From contig JAWKLX010000007.1 in NCBI GenBank assembly GCA_041392505.1, positions 186,001 through 250,000 of the forward strand: 64,000 bases of DNA, read 5' to 3'. Below the pieces are notes generated by a model. It was not told where the DNA came from, did no database searches, and worked only from the letters and a program-made list of their open reading frames with translations. A program made the position numbers and the translations under genes. The stretch's first letter is position 1; every line of letters starts with the position of its first letter. This document shows positions 27,068-34,689 of this stretch, piece by piece. The stretch comes from UBA6168 sp041392505 (GTDB lineage: Bacteria; Bacteroidota; Bacteroidia; Chitinophagales; Saprospiraceae).

Positions 27068-27100
27068 AGAGATTGTGTTATACAACCACAATCTCTTTTT
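27068..27100 (+). terminator. Terminator between the peptide gene and lytS
   Basis: AGAGATTGTG (27068-27077) pairs perfectly with CACAATCTCT (27087-27096), followed by TTTT and AGTTTT. It ends the peptide transcript and lies 61 bp before the chosen kinase start. This argues against the longer reading frame that begins at 27035. Confidence 0.8.
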
Positions 27101-27160
27101 AGTTTTGGATGTTTGCCTTGTTTAAGAAATTTGCCAGCCTGTATACGTACCTGCATTATT

Positions 27161-29035
27161 ATGGAATTGACAACTGGCATAATCGATGTCCGGCTCAAGC
27201 AACTATCAAGGTCGGAACAACTTGTTTCAGAATCCCTCTTTACAAATATACAGCAAGCCCAGAAACACCTTGCTGAATTAGAAAAGCTTTTACTGGAAAT
27301 TGACAACCCTGATTTTAAGCTCAAACTTCACTTGTACACTGCGATCGTAGAGAATCAATTATATAACTACGATTTATCCATTATTCATTTTAAAAAGGCC
27401 ATAGATTTATTAAATGAAAGAGGAGATGCCAATCAATTGGCTGAAGCCTATATTGATTATACTGGAACTTTAATTAACATTGGAAGGGTAGAAGAAGCAT
27501 CTAAAAAGTTGGAGGATGCTCGAAAATTTTTGCAAGTTTTTCCAGATAAAAGACTGGATGCTTATATAAAATGCAGGATGGGTTACCTCCATCTCCACCA
27601 CTCTAATAGGGCAAAAGCACTCCAATCCTTCTTCGAAGCCGAACAAGATCTTAATGGTTCAGCCAGATTGCTAACCATAAAAGATTATTATTTCATGACT
27701 CTGATAAAAAGTGGAATAGGAAAAATCCATTCACTTAACAACGAACCATTTAAAAGTATTCAAGCTTACAAGGAGGTGGTGGAACTTTGTGAGAAATACA
27801 GAATGAGGTCAAGACTTTCATGGCATTATTTGCATGTTGGCAATAGTTATATGGCTGCTAATGATATTGAAAGCGCAATTAGTTATTTTAAACTTGGAAT
27901 TAAGGTAATTGATGATGTAAACCAACAAGCTCGTGCTTTGGCTTATGCAAATCTAGGTAGCTGTTTTTTAAGGAAAGGGCTGTTTCAAGAAGGATTAAAT
28001 TTACTTGAAAGGGCTTATCCTTTATTTAAAGAAAAGCGGGATAAGAATTTAGCGAATATTGATTGGTGGCGTGCGAAAGCCTTCGAAGGTTTAGACAAAA
28101 GACGGAAAGCATTAAAGCATTATTTCACCGCTTTAGAGTTCGCACAAAAAGGAGGTGAACAAAATCAGGTAGCCGGAATTTTAAAAGATATTGCAGGCTT
28201 TTATGCAGACGATGATGATTTCAAAAATGCATACGAATATCAAAAGTTTTATGAAAAAGCAGTAGAGTTAGCTATGGATGAGATCAAAGCTTTTGAAATC
28301 AGGGAACTTGAAATAAAGTATGAAGCAGAGCGGAAAGAAAATTTAGAGGAAATGTATAAATTACAAGCTACTGGCCTTCAATTGAAAGCATTGAGGGCTC
28401 AAATGAATCCTCACTTTGTATTCAATGCTCTAAATTCAGTCCAAAACTTTATTACCTCTAGTGATCCTTCATTGGCTGCGAAATACCTTGCACAATTTGC
28501 CCATCTTATGAGGCAAAGTTTGGAATATTCAGATTTAGAAATCATTTCTCTTGAGAAGGAAATAGAATTTTTACAAAACTACCTTGACATCAATGTCAAT
28601 TTAAGATTTGAGAATAAATTAGCTTATAAAATAATAGTAGATGAGGAGATAGAAGAGGATATCCTTGGGGTGCCAACTATGATCGTACAGCCTTATGTAG
28701 AGAATTCGATTGAACATGGAATCAGGCCTAAATCTAAAGGATTGATCAAGATTGAGTTTAAATTAAAAGATGAGGATACAATTCTTTGTATAGTAGAAGA
28801 TGATGGCGTTGGACGGAAAAAGGCAAAGGAACAGCAAGTGGTAAGGGGAACTATAAAATCACACAAGTCTTTAGGGACAAAAATTACTCAAGAACGTCTT
28901 GAGATACTACAAAAGAATAAAAATGAGAATGAAGATGTAGTGAAGATAATTGATTTGATAGATTTAGAATCTGGACAACCTATTGGTACCAGGGTCGAGG
29001 TTCTAATTCCAATTCTTGAAATTCAAGTGAAGTGA
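27161..29035 (+). CDS. Cytoplasmic TPR-containing LytS-type sensor histidine kinase
   Basis: I take the ATG at 27161 (MELTTGIIDVRLKQL) as the start, giving 624 residues. The frame extends upstream to 27035, but that part spans a terminator. Residues ~20-360 contain TPR-like helical pairs (ALAYANLGSCFLRKGLFQEG, SWHYLHVGNSYMAANDIESA), followed by a coiled linker. The His_kinase domain has the phosphoacceptor His418 in QMNPHFVFNALNSVQNFI. The ATP-binding domain shows the N box QPYVENSIEHGI and VEDDGVGRKKA. No membrane segment or signal peptide is present, so the sensor is cytosolic and probably reads a peptide or protein through its TPRs. It pairs with the LytTR regulator upstream. Confidence 0.9.
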   Translation: MELTTGIIDVRLKQLSRSEQLVSESLFTNIQQAQKHLAELEKLLLEIDNPDFKLKLHLYTAIVENQLYNYDLSIIHFKKAIDLLNERGDANQLAEAYIDYTGTLINIGRVEEASKKLEDARKFLQVFPDKRLDAYIKCRMGYLHLHHSNRAKALQSFFEAEQDLNGSARLLTIKDYYFMTLIKSGIGKIHSLNNEPFKSIQAYKEVVELCEKYRMRSRLSWHYLHVGNSYMAANDIESAISYFKLGIKVIDDVNQQARALAYANLGSCFLRKGLFQEGLNLLERAYPLFKEKRDKNLANIDWWRAKAFEGLDKRRKALKHYFTALEFAQKGGEQNQVAGILKDIAGFYADDDDFKNAYEYQKFYEKAVELAMDEIKAFEIRELEIKYEAERKENLEEMYKLQATGLQLKALRAQMNPHFVFNALNSVQNFITSSDPSLAAKYLAQFAHLMRQSLEYSDLEIISLEKEIEFLQNYLDINVNLRFENKLAYKIIVDEEIEEDILGVPTMIVQPYVENSIEHGIRPKSKGLIKIEFKLKDEDTILCIVEDDGVGRKKAKEQQVVRGTIKSHKSLGTKITQERLEILQKNKNENEDVVKIIDLIDLESGQPIGTRVEVLIPILEIQVK

Positions 29036-29142
29036 TTTTTTATGAATACATAGTCATCGGCTCTATGCTTTAGCCCCTGATTTTCAAACTTTTTTCCTTT
29101 ATAAAAATTTAATATTTAAAAATAAAAAAATATATTTGCGAC

Positions 29143-29216
29143 AGTTTTCTCATAGTATGTTTGTTTAATCTTCCTGCACCTTATCTTCCCTCTTTGGGGT
29201 GCAGGACTTTTTTTTT
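29143..29216 (+). ncRNA. Small RNA unit A of a three-copy family
   Basis: The -7 box TATATTTG (29131-29138) is followed after four bases by AGTTTTCTCATAGTATGTTT, identical in all three units. The hairpin CCTGCACC (29173-29180)/GGTGCAGG (29198-29205) with a pyrimidine-rich loop follows, then a T tract. Predicted length is about 74 nt. A four-base insertion relative to B breaks any ORF, which supports a non-coding role. No LytTR half-sites are seen upstream of this copy. Confidence 0.7.
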
Positions 29217-29363
29217 AGATTGAATTCTCTCCTTTTTTAATAGTATGTTAGAAAAGTTGTGTAGTTAAAATTTTGAATTGAAATGCATGTTTAGTGCTGC
29301 CTATTATAAGTTCCCTCTTTAAATTACACATGGTCAATAAATTTAATTTTTAAACATATTTTT

Positions 29364-29431
29364 TCCGTTTATTGGACGAAACCGACCGTTTCCTAAAAAA
29401 AACCGACCGTTCCCTCATGGAACTGACCATT
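29364..29431 (+). promoter_or_regulatory. Four phased LytTR-type half-sites before small RNA B
   Basis: TCCGTT (29364), ACCGTT (29385), ACCGTT (29406) and ACCATT (29426) are spaced 21, 21 and 20 bp apart, two helical turns each. The last ends 44 bp before the final G of the -7 box TATCTTTG (29468-29475). Direct repeats at this spacing are typical of LytTR-domain regulators, and the likely binder is encoded at 25734-26549. Confidence 0.65.
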
Positions 29432-29480
29432 GCGTAAATGTAGCTTTTTTCTTGAAATATGCAAGTTTATCTTTGTATCA

Positions 29481-29548
29481 AGTTTTCTCATAGTATGTTT
29501 AATTCTCCTACACCTTTTCTTCCCTTCTGGGGTGTAGGAATTTTTTTT
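29481..29548 (+). ncRNA. Small RNA unit B of a three-copy family
   Basis: The -7 box TATCTTTG (29468-29475) precedes AGTTTTCTCATAGTATGTTT by five bases. The hairpin CCTACACC (29507-29514)/GGTGTAGG (29531-29538) has the loop TTTTCTTCCCTTCTGG and is followed by eight T. Predicted length is about 68 nt. Compared with unit A, the stem changes G-C to A-T on both sides. Confidence 0.75.
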
Positions 29549-29814
29549 CCCCATTCCTAGCTCATTCAAATTTAAAATCTTCGTAATTCTGACTCCATAC
29601 TCTTTAATCAATATTTAAGTTCAAATGGCACATTGCCTATAATTTCTCATAGATTCAACGAGGAGTTAAATGTCCAATTTAGTAGTGACGAAAGTTATGC
29701 CATATTATTGATGAATCGTCTATGTATTATTAGTTCGTTTTCAGCGTTATAGTAGATTTTTTTTACCTCTGTCGAAATTCATATTAACCAGAATCCATAT
29801 CCTAAGTCATAACG

Positions 29815-29841
29815 ACCGTTCCCATTAATAACTGTACCGTT
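29815..29841 (+). promoter_or_regulatory. Two phased LytTR-type half-sites before small RNA C
   Basis: ACCGTT at 29815-29820 and 29836-29841 are 21 bp apart. The second ends 44 bp before the final G of the TTAATTTG -7 box (29878-29885), exactly the distance seen for unit B. AGCTTTTT also sits at the same place (33 bp before that G) in both promoters. Confidence 0.65.
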
Positions 29842-29893
29842 CCCTAAAACCAGCTTTTTATTAGCTTAATAAACCTTTTAATTTGCACCGTGT

Positions 29894-29962
29894 AGTTTTC
29901 TCATAGTATGTTTAGTGCTCCTACATCAGCCTTAGCCTCCCCCGATGTAGGAGTTTTTTTTT
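29894..29962 (+). ncRNA. Small RNA unit C of a three-copy family
   Basis: AGTTTTCTCATAGTATGTTT is followed by the 10-bp stem CTCCTACATC (29918-29927)/GATGTAGGAG (29944-29953) with the loop AGCCTTAGCCTCCCCC, then nine T. Predicted length is about 69 nt. One stem pair is C-G in unit B and T-A here, a second compensatory change. The hairpin is conserved while its sequence drifts, as expected for a structured RNA. Confidence 0.75.
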
Positions 29963-30024
29963 GCCCCAAATAGTCGTTTTATGATTTAAAAGACGTTATT
30001 CTATTTTTTAATAAACTGCTCATT

Positions 30025-32412
30025 TCAATTTGCTTTCTCAATTATTTCAAAAGTCTGTTCCAGCCTATTTCCTTGTTCATCAACTAATGTTAAGACATGT
30101 TTTCCAACAACGGTATTAATTTCCATTTCATGGATTTCCTTTGTTGTTCCTATGAATTCTTTATCAATATTCCAGTGCAATAAGGCACTTCTGCTCCTAT
30201 GAATAGCTTTAAAGACAGTTTTACTTTTTTCTCCATTGATATCTATCGGCATAAATATTCTCGCCTTAAAATTTGGATATATTAGCTGAATTATGTTTTC
30301 GTTTTGTTTTCCTTCCAATTCGCAAGAGTCAGAAAAAACAGGCAAGGGCCTGTAATTTGGGTGTTTGGCCACGTAATAATGTTCTTCGGTAGGTGGTAAT
30401 ACAAACCATGGCTGATTTATTATCAACTCATGTGGATAACAAGAAATGTTGACTTGTTTACGATTTGTGGCATCTAAATGAACTAGTTGGTGATATGGGC
30501 ACTGCTGAATATTTAGGGTATTCTTTTGCACCCAAATTGAATCAATAGGGCAATTTTTGTTAGGCAGATAACCACTTTCTGCGCAAACTTCAATAAAGTT
30601 CATTTCATCGAATGGTTGATCAAACCAAGGTGTAAATGGTAATTGGTCAAAAACATCGAATAATATCGGAGCTGCTGCACTTATTCCGGTAAGTCCGGGT
30701 CTGCCCTCACCGTCTGCATTTCCAGTCCAAACACCAATGGCAAAATTTGGGTTTACTCCTATTGCCCAAGCGTCCCTAAATCCAAAGCTAGTGCCTGTTT
30801 TCCAAGCAATCTCATTTTTTAAATCAAAACGCTCCCATTCGCCTTGAGCATTTGGTCGTTCCAGTTTTTTCATAGCCTCAAAAGTCAACCATATTGCATC
30901 TGCAGTTAGGTAGGCAGTTTCTTTTTGTAATCGGGGCTCTGATTTTTTATTGAACCAAGATAAATTGGATTTGTCAAAATCTGATTCGTTGTACCATCCT
31001 TGATTTTTGTAAAAATATTTTAAACGACAGGCCATTCCTGAGTACAGATTGGTTAAATCCCAAAGCGTAGCTTCCGAACCGCCTAAAATTAAAGATAGGC
31101 CATAATGGTTTGGACCATTTGATAGGGTAGAGATACCTAATTTTTTTAAGTTGAAATGGAATTTTTCAACGCCATAGCTTTGCAGTAACCGCACAAATGG
31201 AATATTCAGAGACCTGGAAAGGGCTAGATCAGCGGGAATCACACCATCATAAGTATTCAAGAAATTTTCTGGGCGGTAATCTTTCAAAAAAGTTGGTATA
31301 TCTTGTAGTAAGCTTTTGGGAAGAATTTGTCCATCTTGAAGTGCCAAAGCGTATAAAATGGGTTTCAATATACTGCCAGTACTCCTCGGGGCTTGGATAA
31401 TGTCGACAGACTGACCATGTTCGAAACCGGCATTTTTAGCATTCCCGACGTAGGCTAATACTTTTTTAGTGGCAACATCAAGTACGAGGATGGCTAGGTT
31501 ATGGATTTCGTTATTACTTAAAGTGGGGTGATATCGATTTGCTATCTCGTTAATCGTTTTTTGCAAACCATAATCAATGGTCGTTTTATATACCTTTTTG
31601 TCTTTAGAAACGGATGCAACATAATTTAAGAGATGCGGTGCGTCTTGTGGCAACGGTAAAGGTTTTGATGGCAATGGTTCTGCAATGGCCAAATCAAGGG
31701 TAATTGAATCGATCAGACCTTTTTCATAAATTTTTTGCAACAACCTATTCCTCTTTTCTATTAATGCATTTCTATTTTTCCCTGGGTGAATAAAGGAAGG
31801 GGCATTTGGCAATACAGCTAAGGTGGTCGCTTCAGCCCAGGAAAGCATGGTTGATTTTTTCCAAAAATATCTCCAAGAGGCTGCCTCTAAGCCAACTACA
31901 TTTCCACCAAATGGGGCGTTAGATGCATACGAGGAGAGAATTTCTTTTTTTGAATAACCTAACTCAAGCCGAAAGGCCAAAATGATTTCAATCAATTTTT
32001 GTAATAAAGTCCTTGGTTTTCCTTTTCTGGACAACCTGATTACCTGCATTGATAAAGTACTGCCTCCACTTACGACCCTCTTATTTTTGATATTTTGGAA
32101 AATAGCTCGGCCCATGGCTAAAAAATCTACCCCCCAATGCGAGTAAAAACGATTGTCTTCAAATGTTAAAATGGCGGTTTCAAATTTGTCAGCAATTACT
32201 CCATTGGAGGGAAAGCGCCATTGGCCATCTTCGGCAATCCTTGCTCCAAGCAATTGTCCATCGGCTGCTTCAATTACAAAACTTGTTGGCTGGTCAAATA
32301 AAGGGTTGGGGAGTGAACACCAAAATAGCACGATCAAAATGAAAAAAATGCTACCGATAATTTTCCATCGATTTTTTATAAGCTGCAAAAATGTTGTTGC
32401 AAGATTTTTCAT
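30025..32412 (-). CDS. pbpC: Penicillin-binding protein 1C (bifunctional transglycosylase/transpeptidase)
   Basis: This inner-membrane peptidoglycan synthase has 795 residues. A TM anchor lies at about residues 16-34 (WKIIGSIFFILIVLFWCSL). The GT51 glycosyltransferase domain follows with EDNRFYSHWGVDFLAMGRAI and SGGSTLSMQVIRL, then the transpeptidase with STGSILKP near residue 345 (Ser-x-x-Lys), SRSLNIPFV and KTGTSFGFRDAWA near 538. The C-terminal ~90 residues match the BiPBP_C extension that defines PBP1C. The alpha-2-macroglobulin gene that often accompanies pbpC is not adjacent. The start ATG at 32412 gives a short cytoplasmic tail as expected. Confidence 0.94.
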   Translation of the reverse strand: MKNLATTFLQLIKNRWKIIGSIFFILIVLFWCSLPNPLFDQPTSFVIEAADGQLLGARIAEDGQWRFPSNGVIADKFETAILTFEDNRFYSHWGVDFLAMGRAIFQNIKNKRVVSGGSTLSMQVIRLSRKGKPRTLLQKLIEIILAFRLELGYSKKEILSSYASNAPFGGNVVGLEAASWRYFWKKSTMLSWAEATTLAVLPNAPSFIHPGKNRNALIEKRNRLLQKIYEKGLIDSITLDLAIAEPLPSKPLPLPQDAPHLLNYVASVSKDKKVYKTTIDYGLQKTINEIANRYHPTLSNNEIHNLAILVLDVATKKVLAYVGNAKNAGFEHGQSVDIIQAPRSTGSILKPILYALALQDGQILPKSLLQDIPTFLKDYRPENFLNTYDGVIPADLALSRSLNIPFVRLLQSYGVEKFHFNLKKLGISTLSNGPNHYGLSLILGGSEATLWDLTNLYSGMACRLKYFYKNQGWYNESDFDKSNLSWFNKKSEPRLQKETAYLTADAIWLTFEAMKKLERPNAQGEWERFDLKNEIAWKTGTSFGFRDAWAIGVNPNFAIGVWTGNADGEGRPGLTGISAAAPILFDVFDQLPFTPWFDQPFDEMNFIEVCAESGYLPNKNCPIDSIWVQKNTLNIQQCPYHQLVHLDATNRKQVNISCYPHELIINQPWFVLPPTEEHYYVAKHPNYRPLPVFSDSCELEGKQNENIIQLIYPNFKARIFMPIDINGEKSKTVFKAIHRSRSALLHWNIDKEFIGTTKEIHEMEINTVVGKHVLTLVDEQGNRLEQTFEIIEKAN

Positions 32413-32495
32413 TGTTTAAAACTTCTGGCTACCGTGACTACCAAATGTAAGCAGTAGTTACCACAAAGCCATAATATCAAAGCTTTTGGAAAAGA

Positions 32496-32528
32496 AAAAA
32501 GGCTTTGCTCATTGAGCAAAGCCTTTTT
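32496..32528. terminator. Bidirectional terminator
   Basis: AAAAAGGCTTTGCTC (32496-32510) pairs perfectly with GAGCAAAGCCTTTTT (32514-32528) around the loop ATT. It lies between two minus-strand genes and ends the DUF2795 transcript. Confidence 0.85.
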
Positions 32529-32566
32529 AAAGCTATATCTAAATACTGATCTTGATAAAGGGTTAA

Positions 32567-32788
32567 TCAATATTCATCTTCATTAAAAAGGAAGTCTCCT
32601 TTAGCTGGATAATCGGGCCAAATTTCCTCAATACTTTCGTATTCAACATCGTCCTCTTCAATGTCTTGAAGGTTTTCAACTACCGCATTTGGTGCACCAG
32701 TACGTAAGGCATAATCGATTAATTCGTGTTTGGTGGCTGGAAATGGTGCGTCTTCCAAGTGCTTAATGAGATCAAGCGTCCAATACAT
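32567..32788 (-). CDS. DUF2795-family small acidic protein
   Basis: This 73-residue protein resembles DUF2795, a small conserved Bacteroidota family of unknown role. Its features are WTLDLIKHLEDAPFPATKHE, LIDYALRTGAPNAVVENLQD and a strongly acidic tail (EEDDVEYESIEEIWPDYP). It has no signal peptide or membrane segment. A good promoter lies 140 bp upstream and a terminator 38 bp downstream, so it forms its own short transcript. Confidence 0.8.
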   Translation of the reverse strand: MYWTLDLIKHLEDAPFPATKHELIDYALRTGAPNAVVENLQDIEEDDVEYESIEEIWPDYPAKGDFLFNEDEY

Positions 32789-32928
32789 AATTTTAAGGCA
32801 ATTTAAGAGTGGTGTGAAAACAAGTCGTGATTCGCCAAGATTTCAAACCAACAATAACATAGATAAAAAGTAAATTTGGCAGACCTCAAAAAGTTCGCCG
32901 AAAGGTTTAAGTAACCTGTAATTTGCTG

Positions 32929-32959
32929 CAAAAGTAATAAACGGATTTTTTAAAATCAA
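32929..32959 (-). promoter_or_regulatory. Promoter of the DUF2795 gene
   Basis: On the minus strand, TTG (32959-32957), a 20-base spacer and TACTTTTG (32936-32929) fit the Bacteroidota consensus. The predicted 5' leader is about 130 nt, long for so small a gene. Confidence 0.65.
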
Positions 32960-33014
32960 GGTAATTTTTAGATAGGAGAAAAAAAGTGAAAAAATGTTGC
33001 TAAGTCATTGTTAA

Positions 33015-33527
33015 TCAAAGAAATAGAAACTCTCCATGGTTTTCAAACCTCCCTGAACTGGAATGGATTATCCCATTATTTTCATTTTTGTCAATAGCAA
33101 AGGATCCGTTATTGAAAATCACTCCTTTGTTTCTAACACTAGCAAACAGTGTTCTGTGAACGGTTAATTCACCATCAATTATTAATTCTCCTTCATTTAA
33201 AATGCCAAGCCCTTTTTTGGCAAGGCCATCAATAGACAGCTTCCCCATCAAACCAATGGTCAACTTTCCTCCATCTTCAATAATCAATTGAGCTATATCA
33301 TTGGCAAACTCTTCAATGATTGGAAAATAATGATAGTCAGTATAATCACCACCTATTACAACGACGTCGAACCAACCAGGTACAAATCTATTGTACCAGT
33401 TCATCGGTTCATGCCATGTCCTTTCATTTCCTGGTGTTCCACCTTTCCAATAATAGGGGACAGATACTCTTCTAATTGCTTTGCCTCCATCTTCCGATGA
33501 GGAAAACGCAAAATTTTCGTTATTCAT
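33015..33527 (-). CDS. Hypothetical beta-helix-like protein
   Basis: The 170-residue protein has an aromatic N-terminal module (YYWKGGTPGNERTWHEPMNW, then VPGWFDVVVIGG). It resembles the W..p.NW....P...D.V.I motif that opens many secreted beta-helix proteins. It is followed by short rungs (LIIEDGGKLTIGLMGKLSID, ILNEGELIIDGELTV, VIFNNGSFAI). No signal peptide or T9SS tail is present, so export is unclear. It may be a fragment of a larger surface-protein family. The function is unknown. Confidence 0.6.
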   Translation of the reverse strand: MNNENFAFSSSEDGGKAIRRVSVPYYWKGGTPGNERTWHEPMNWYNRFVPGWFDVVVIGGDYTDYHYFPIIEEFANDIAQLIIEDGGKLTIGLMGKLSIDGLAKKGLGILNEGELIIDGELTVHRTLFASVRNKGVIFNNGSFAIDKNENNGIIHSSSGRFENHGEFLFL

Positions 33528-33723
33528 AGTTAATTAAAAATTTGAGAGGGGAGCTCTTAAAATATGGGAGGGGGATGTGTGGAAGGGGTGTTCGGGTTAT
33601 TCCAAAATTTAAGCCAATACATTTCCAACAATAAAAATAGGTAAAGCAAAAAATCATGTAAATTGACTATTCTTGCAGACATTAGTTCCTTTAAATTATT
33701 ATTTGTTCATTCGATAAAGTACC

Positions 33724-34356
33724 ATGAAAAAAGATCAATTTCCAGACGAAAAACGGCAGGTGTCACTGCAAATAGGGGTAACAGGAGGCATTGGGACTGG
33801 TAAGACTACCGTTTGTAAAATATTTGAATCAATTGGTATACCGGTCTATTATGCCGACGACAGAGCAAAAAATATTATGGTGGAAAATCTAAGTGTGAGA
33901 CAGCAAATAATTGACCTATTAGGCGAAGAATCCTATTTTGAAAATGGACAACTCAACAGGTCATATATCGCCAAAGTTGTATTTAAGGAGTCAGATAAGC
34001 TAAAAATTTTGAATAGTATAGTGCATCCAGCCGTGCGTGAAGATGGAGAGAAATGGCACCAATCACAAATTGGTACTCCCTATACCATCAAAGAGGCTGC
34101 TTTGATGATTGAAAGTGGGAGCTACAAATCTTTGGATAGATTAATACTTGTTACAGCGCCTGATGAGTTAAGGATCAAAAGGGTTATGGCCCGCGATAAT
34201 TCAACGAGAAAAGAAGTGCTTTCGAGAATTGAAAAGCAAATGCCTGAAACAGAAAAAATGAAATATGCTGATTTTGTCATTAATAATGATGGAAGTGAAT
34301 CATTGGTTAAACAAGTCTATACCATTCATCAAAAATTGAAATCTTTAGCGCTTTAG
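33724..34356 (+). CDS. coaE: Dephospho-CoA kinase
   Basis: The product catalyses the last step of coenzyme A synthesis, phosphorylating the 3'-OH of dephospho-CoA. The 210-residue protein has the P-loop GVTGGIGTGKTTVCKIF (residues 18-34), the substrate-site YYADDRAKNIM, IVHPAVREDGEKW, and the lid segment RVMARDNSTRKEVLSRIEKQM. The N-terminal 15 residues are basic and probably unstructured. Length is typical. It is a single-gene unit with no close neighbours on its strand. Confidence 0.95.
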   Translation: MKKDQFPDEKRQVSLQIGVTGGIGTGKTTVCKIFESIGIPVYYADDRAKNIMVENLSVRQQIIDLLGEESYFENGQLNRSYIAKVVFKESDKLKILNSIVHPAVREDGEKWHQSQIGTPYTIKEAALMIESGSYKSLDRLILVTAPDELRIKRVMARDNSTRKEVLSRIEKQMPETEKMKYADFVINNDGSESLVKQVYTIHQKLKSLAL

Positions 34357-34689
34357 TGTTTAAAATAATGGCTTTGGTTATAAATCGGACTCTATGAAAT
34401 GTTAGTTTTTTCGGGTCAAAAATCCTGTAAATTAAGCCCAGAATCAAAAACATATTATATTTTTCTTTAAATGGTATAGTTTTTGAAAATTTGAAATAAA
34501 CAAATGAAGGAAAAGGCTTTAGGGTCTTTTTCATCTCGCATTAAACTTACCTGAACAGCACGTTTGACATTGAATTCCTAAGCTGAAAATACAGCTTTTC
34601 CTGCCCTCCTTTATTCCTATGCTAATTATGTTTTGAACCCGGAAACATGCCGACGTTTAATCGTATGTGTTTCCTAACAATTCTATGTT
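34357..34689. other. Intergenic region, no feature seen
   Basis: These 333 AT-rich bases lie between coaE and the large adhesin. I see no ORF, strong hairpin or clear TAnnTTTG promoter. The adhesin promoter must lie here. Confidence 0.4.

Noticed and set aside
27035..27160. Upstream extension of the histidine kinase frame
   Set aside because: It contains a perfect terminator and its translation (Cys-rich, no domain) is not part of the kinase.
29485..29962. Short frames starting ATGTTT inside small RNA units B and C (21 codons each)
   Set aside because: They run through the terminator hairpin and T tract, their sequences differ, and unit A stops after three codons because of a four-base insertion. 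Conservation is in the structure, not the peptide.
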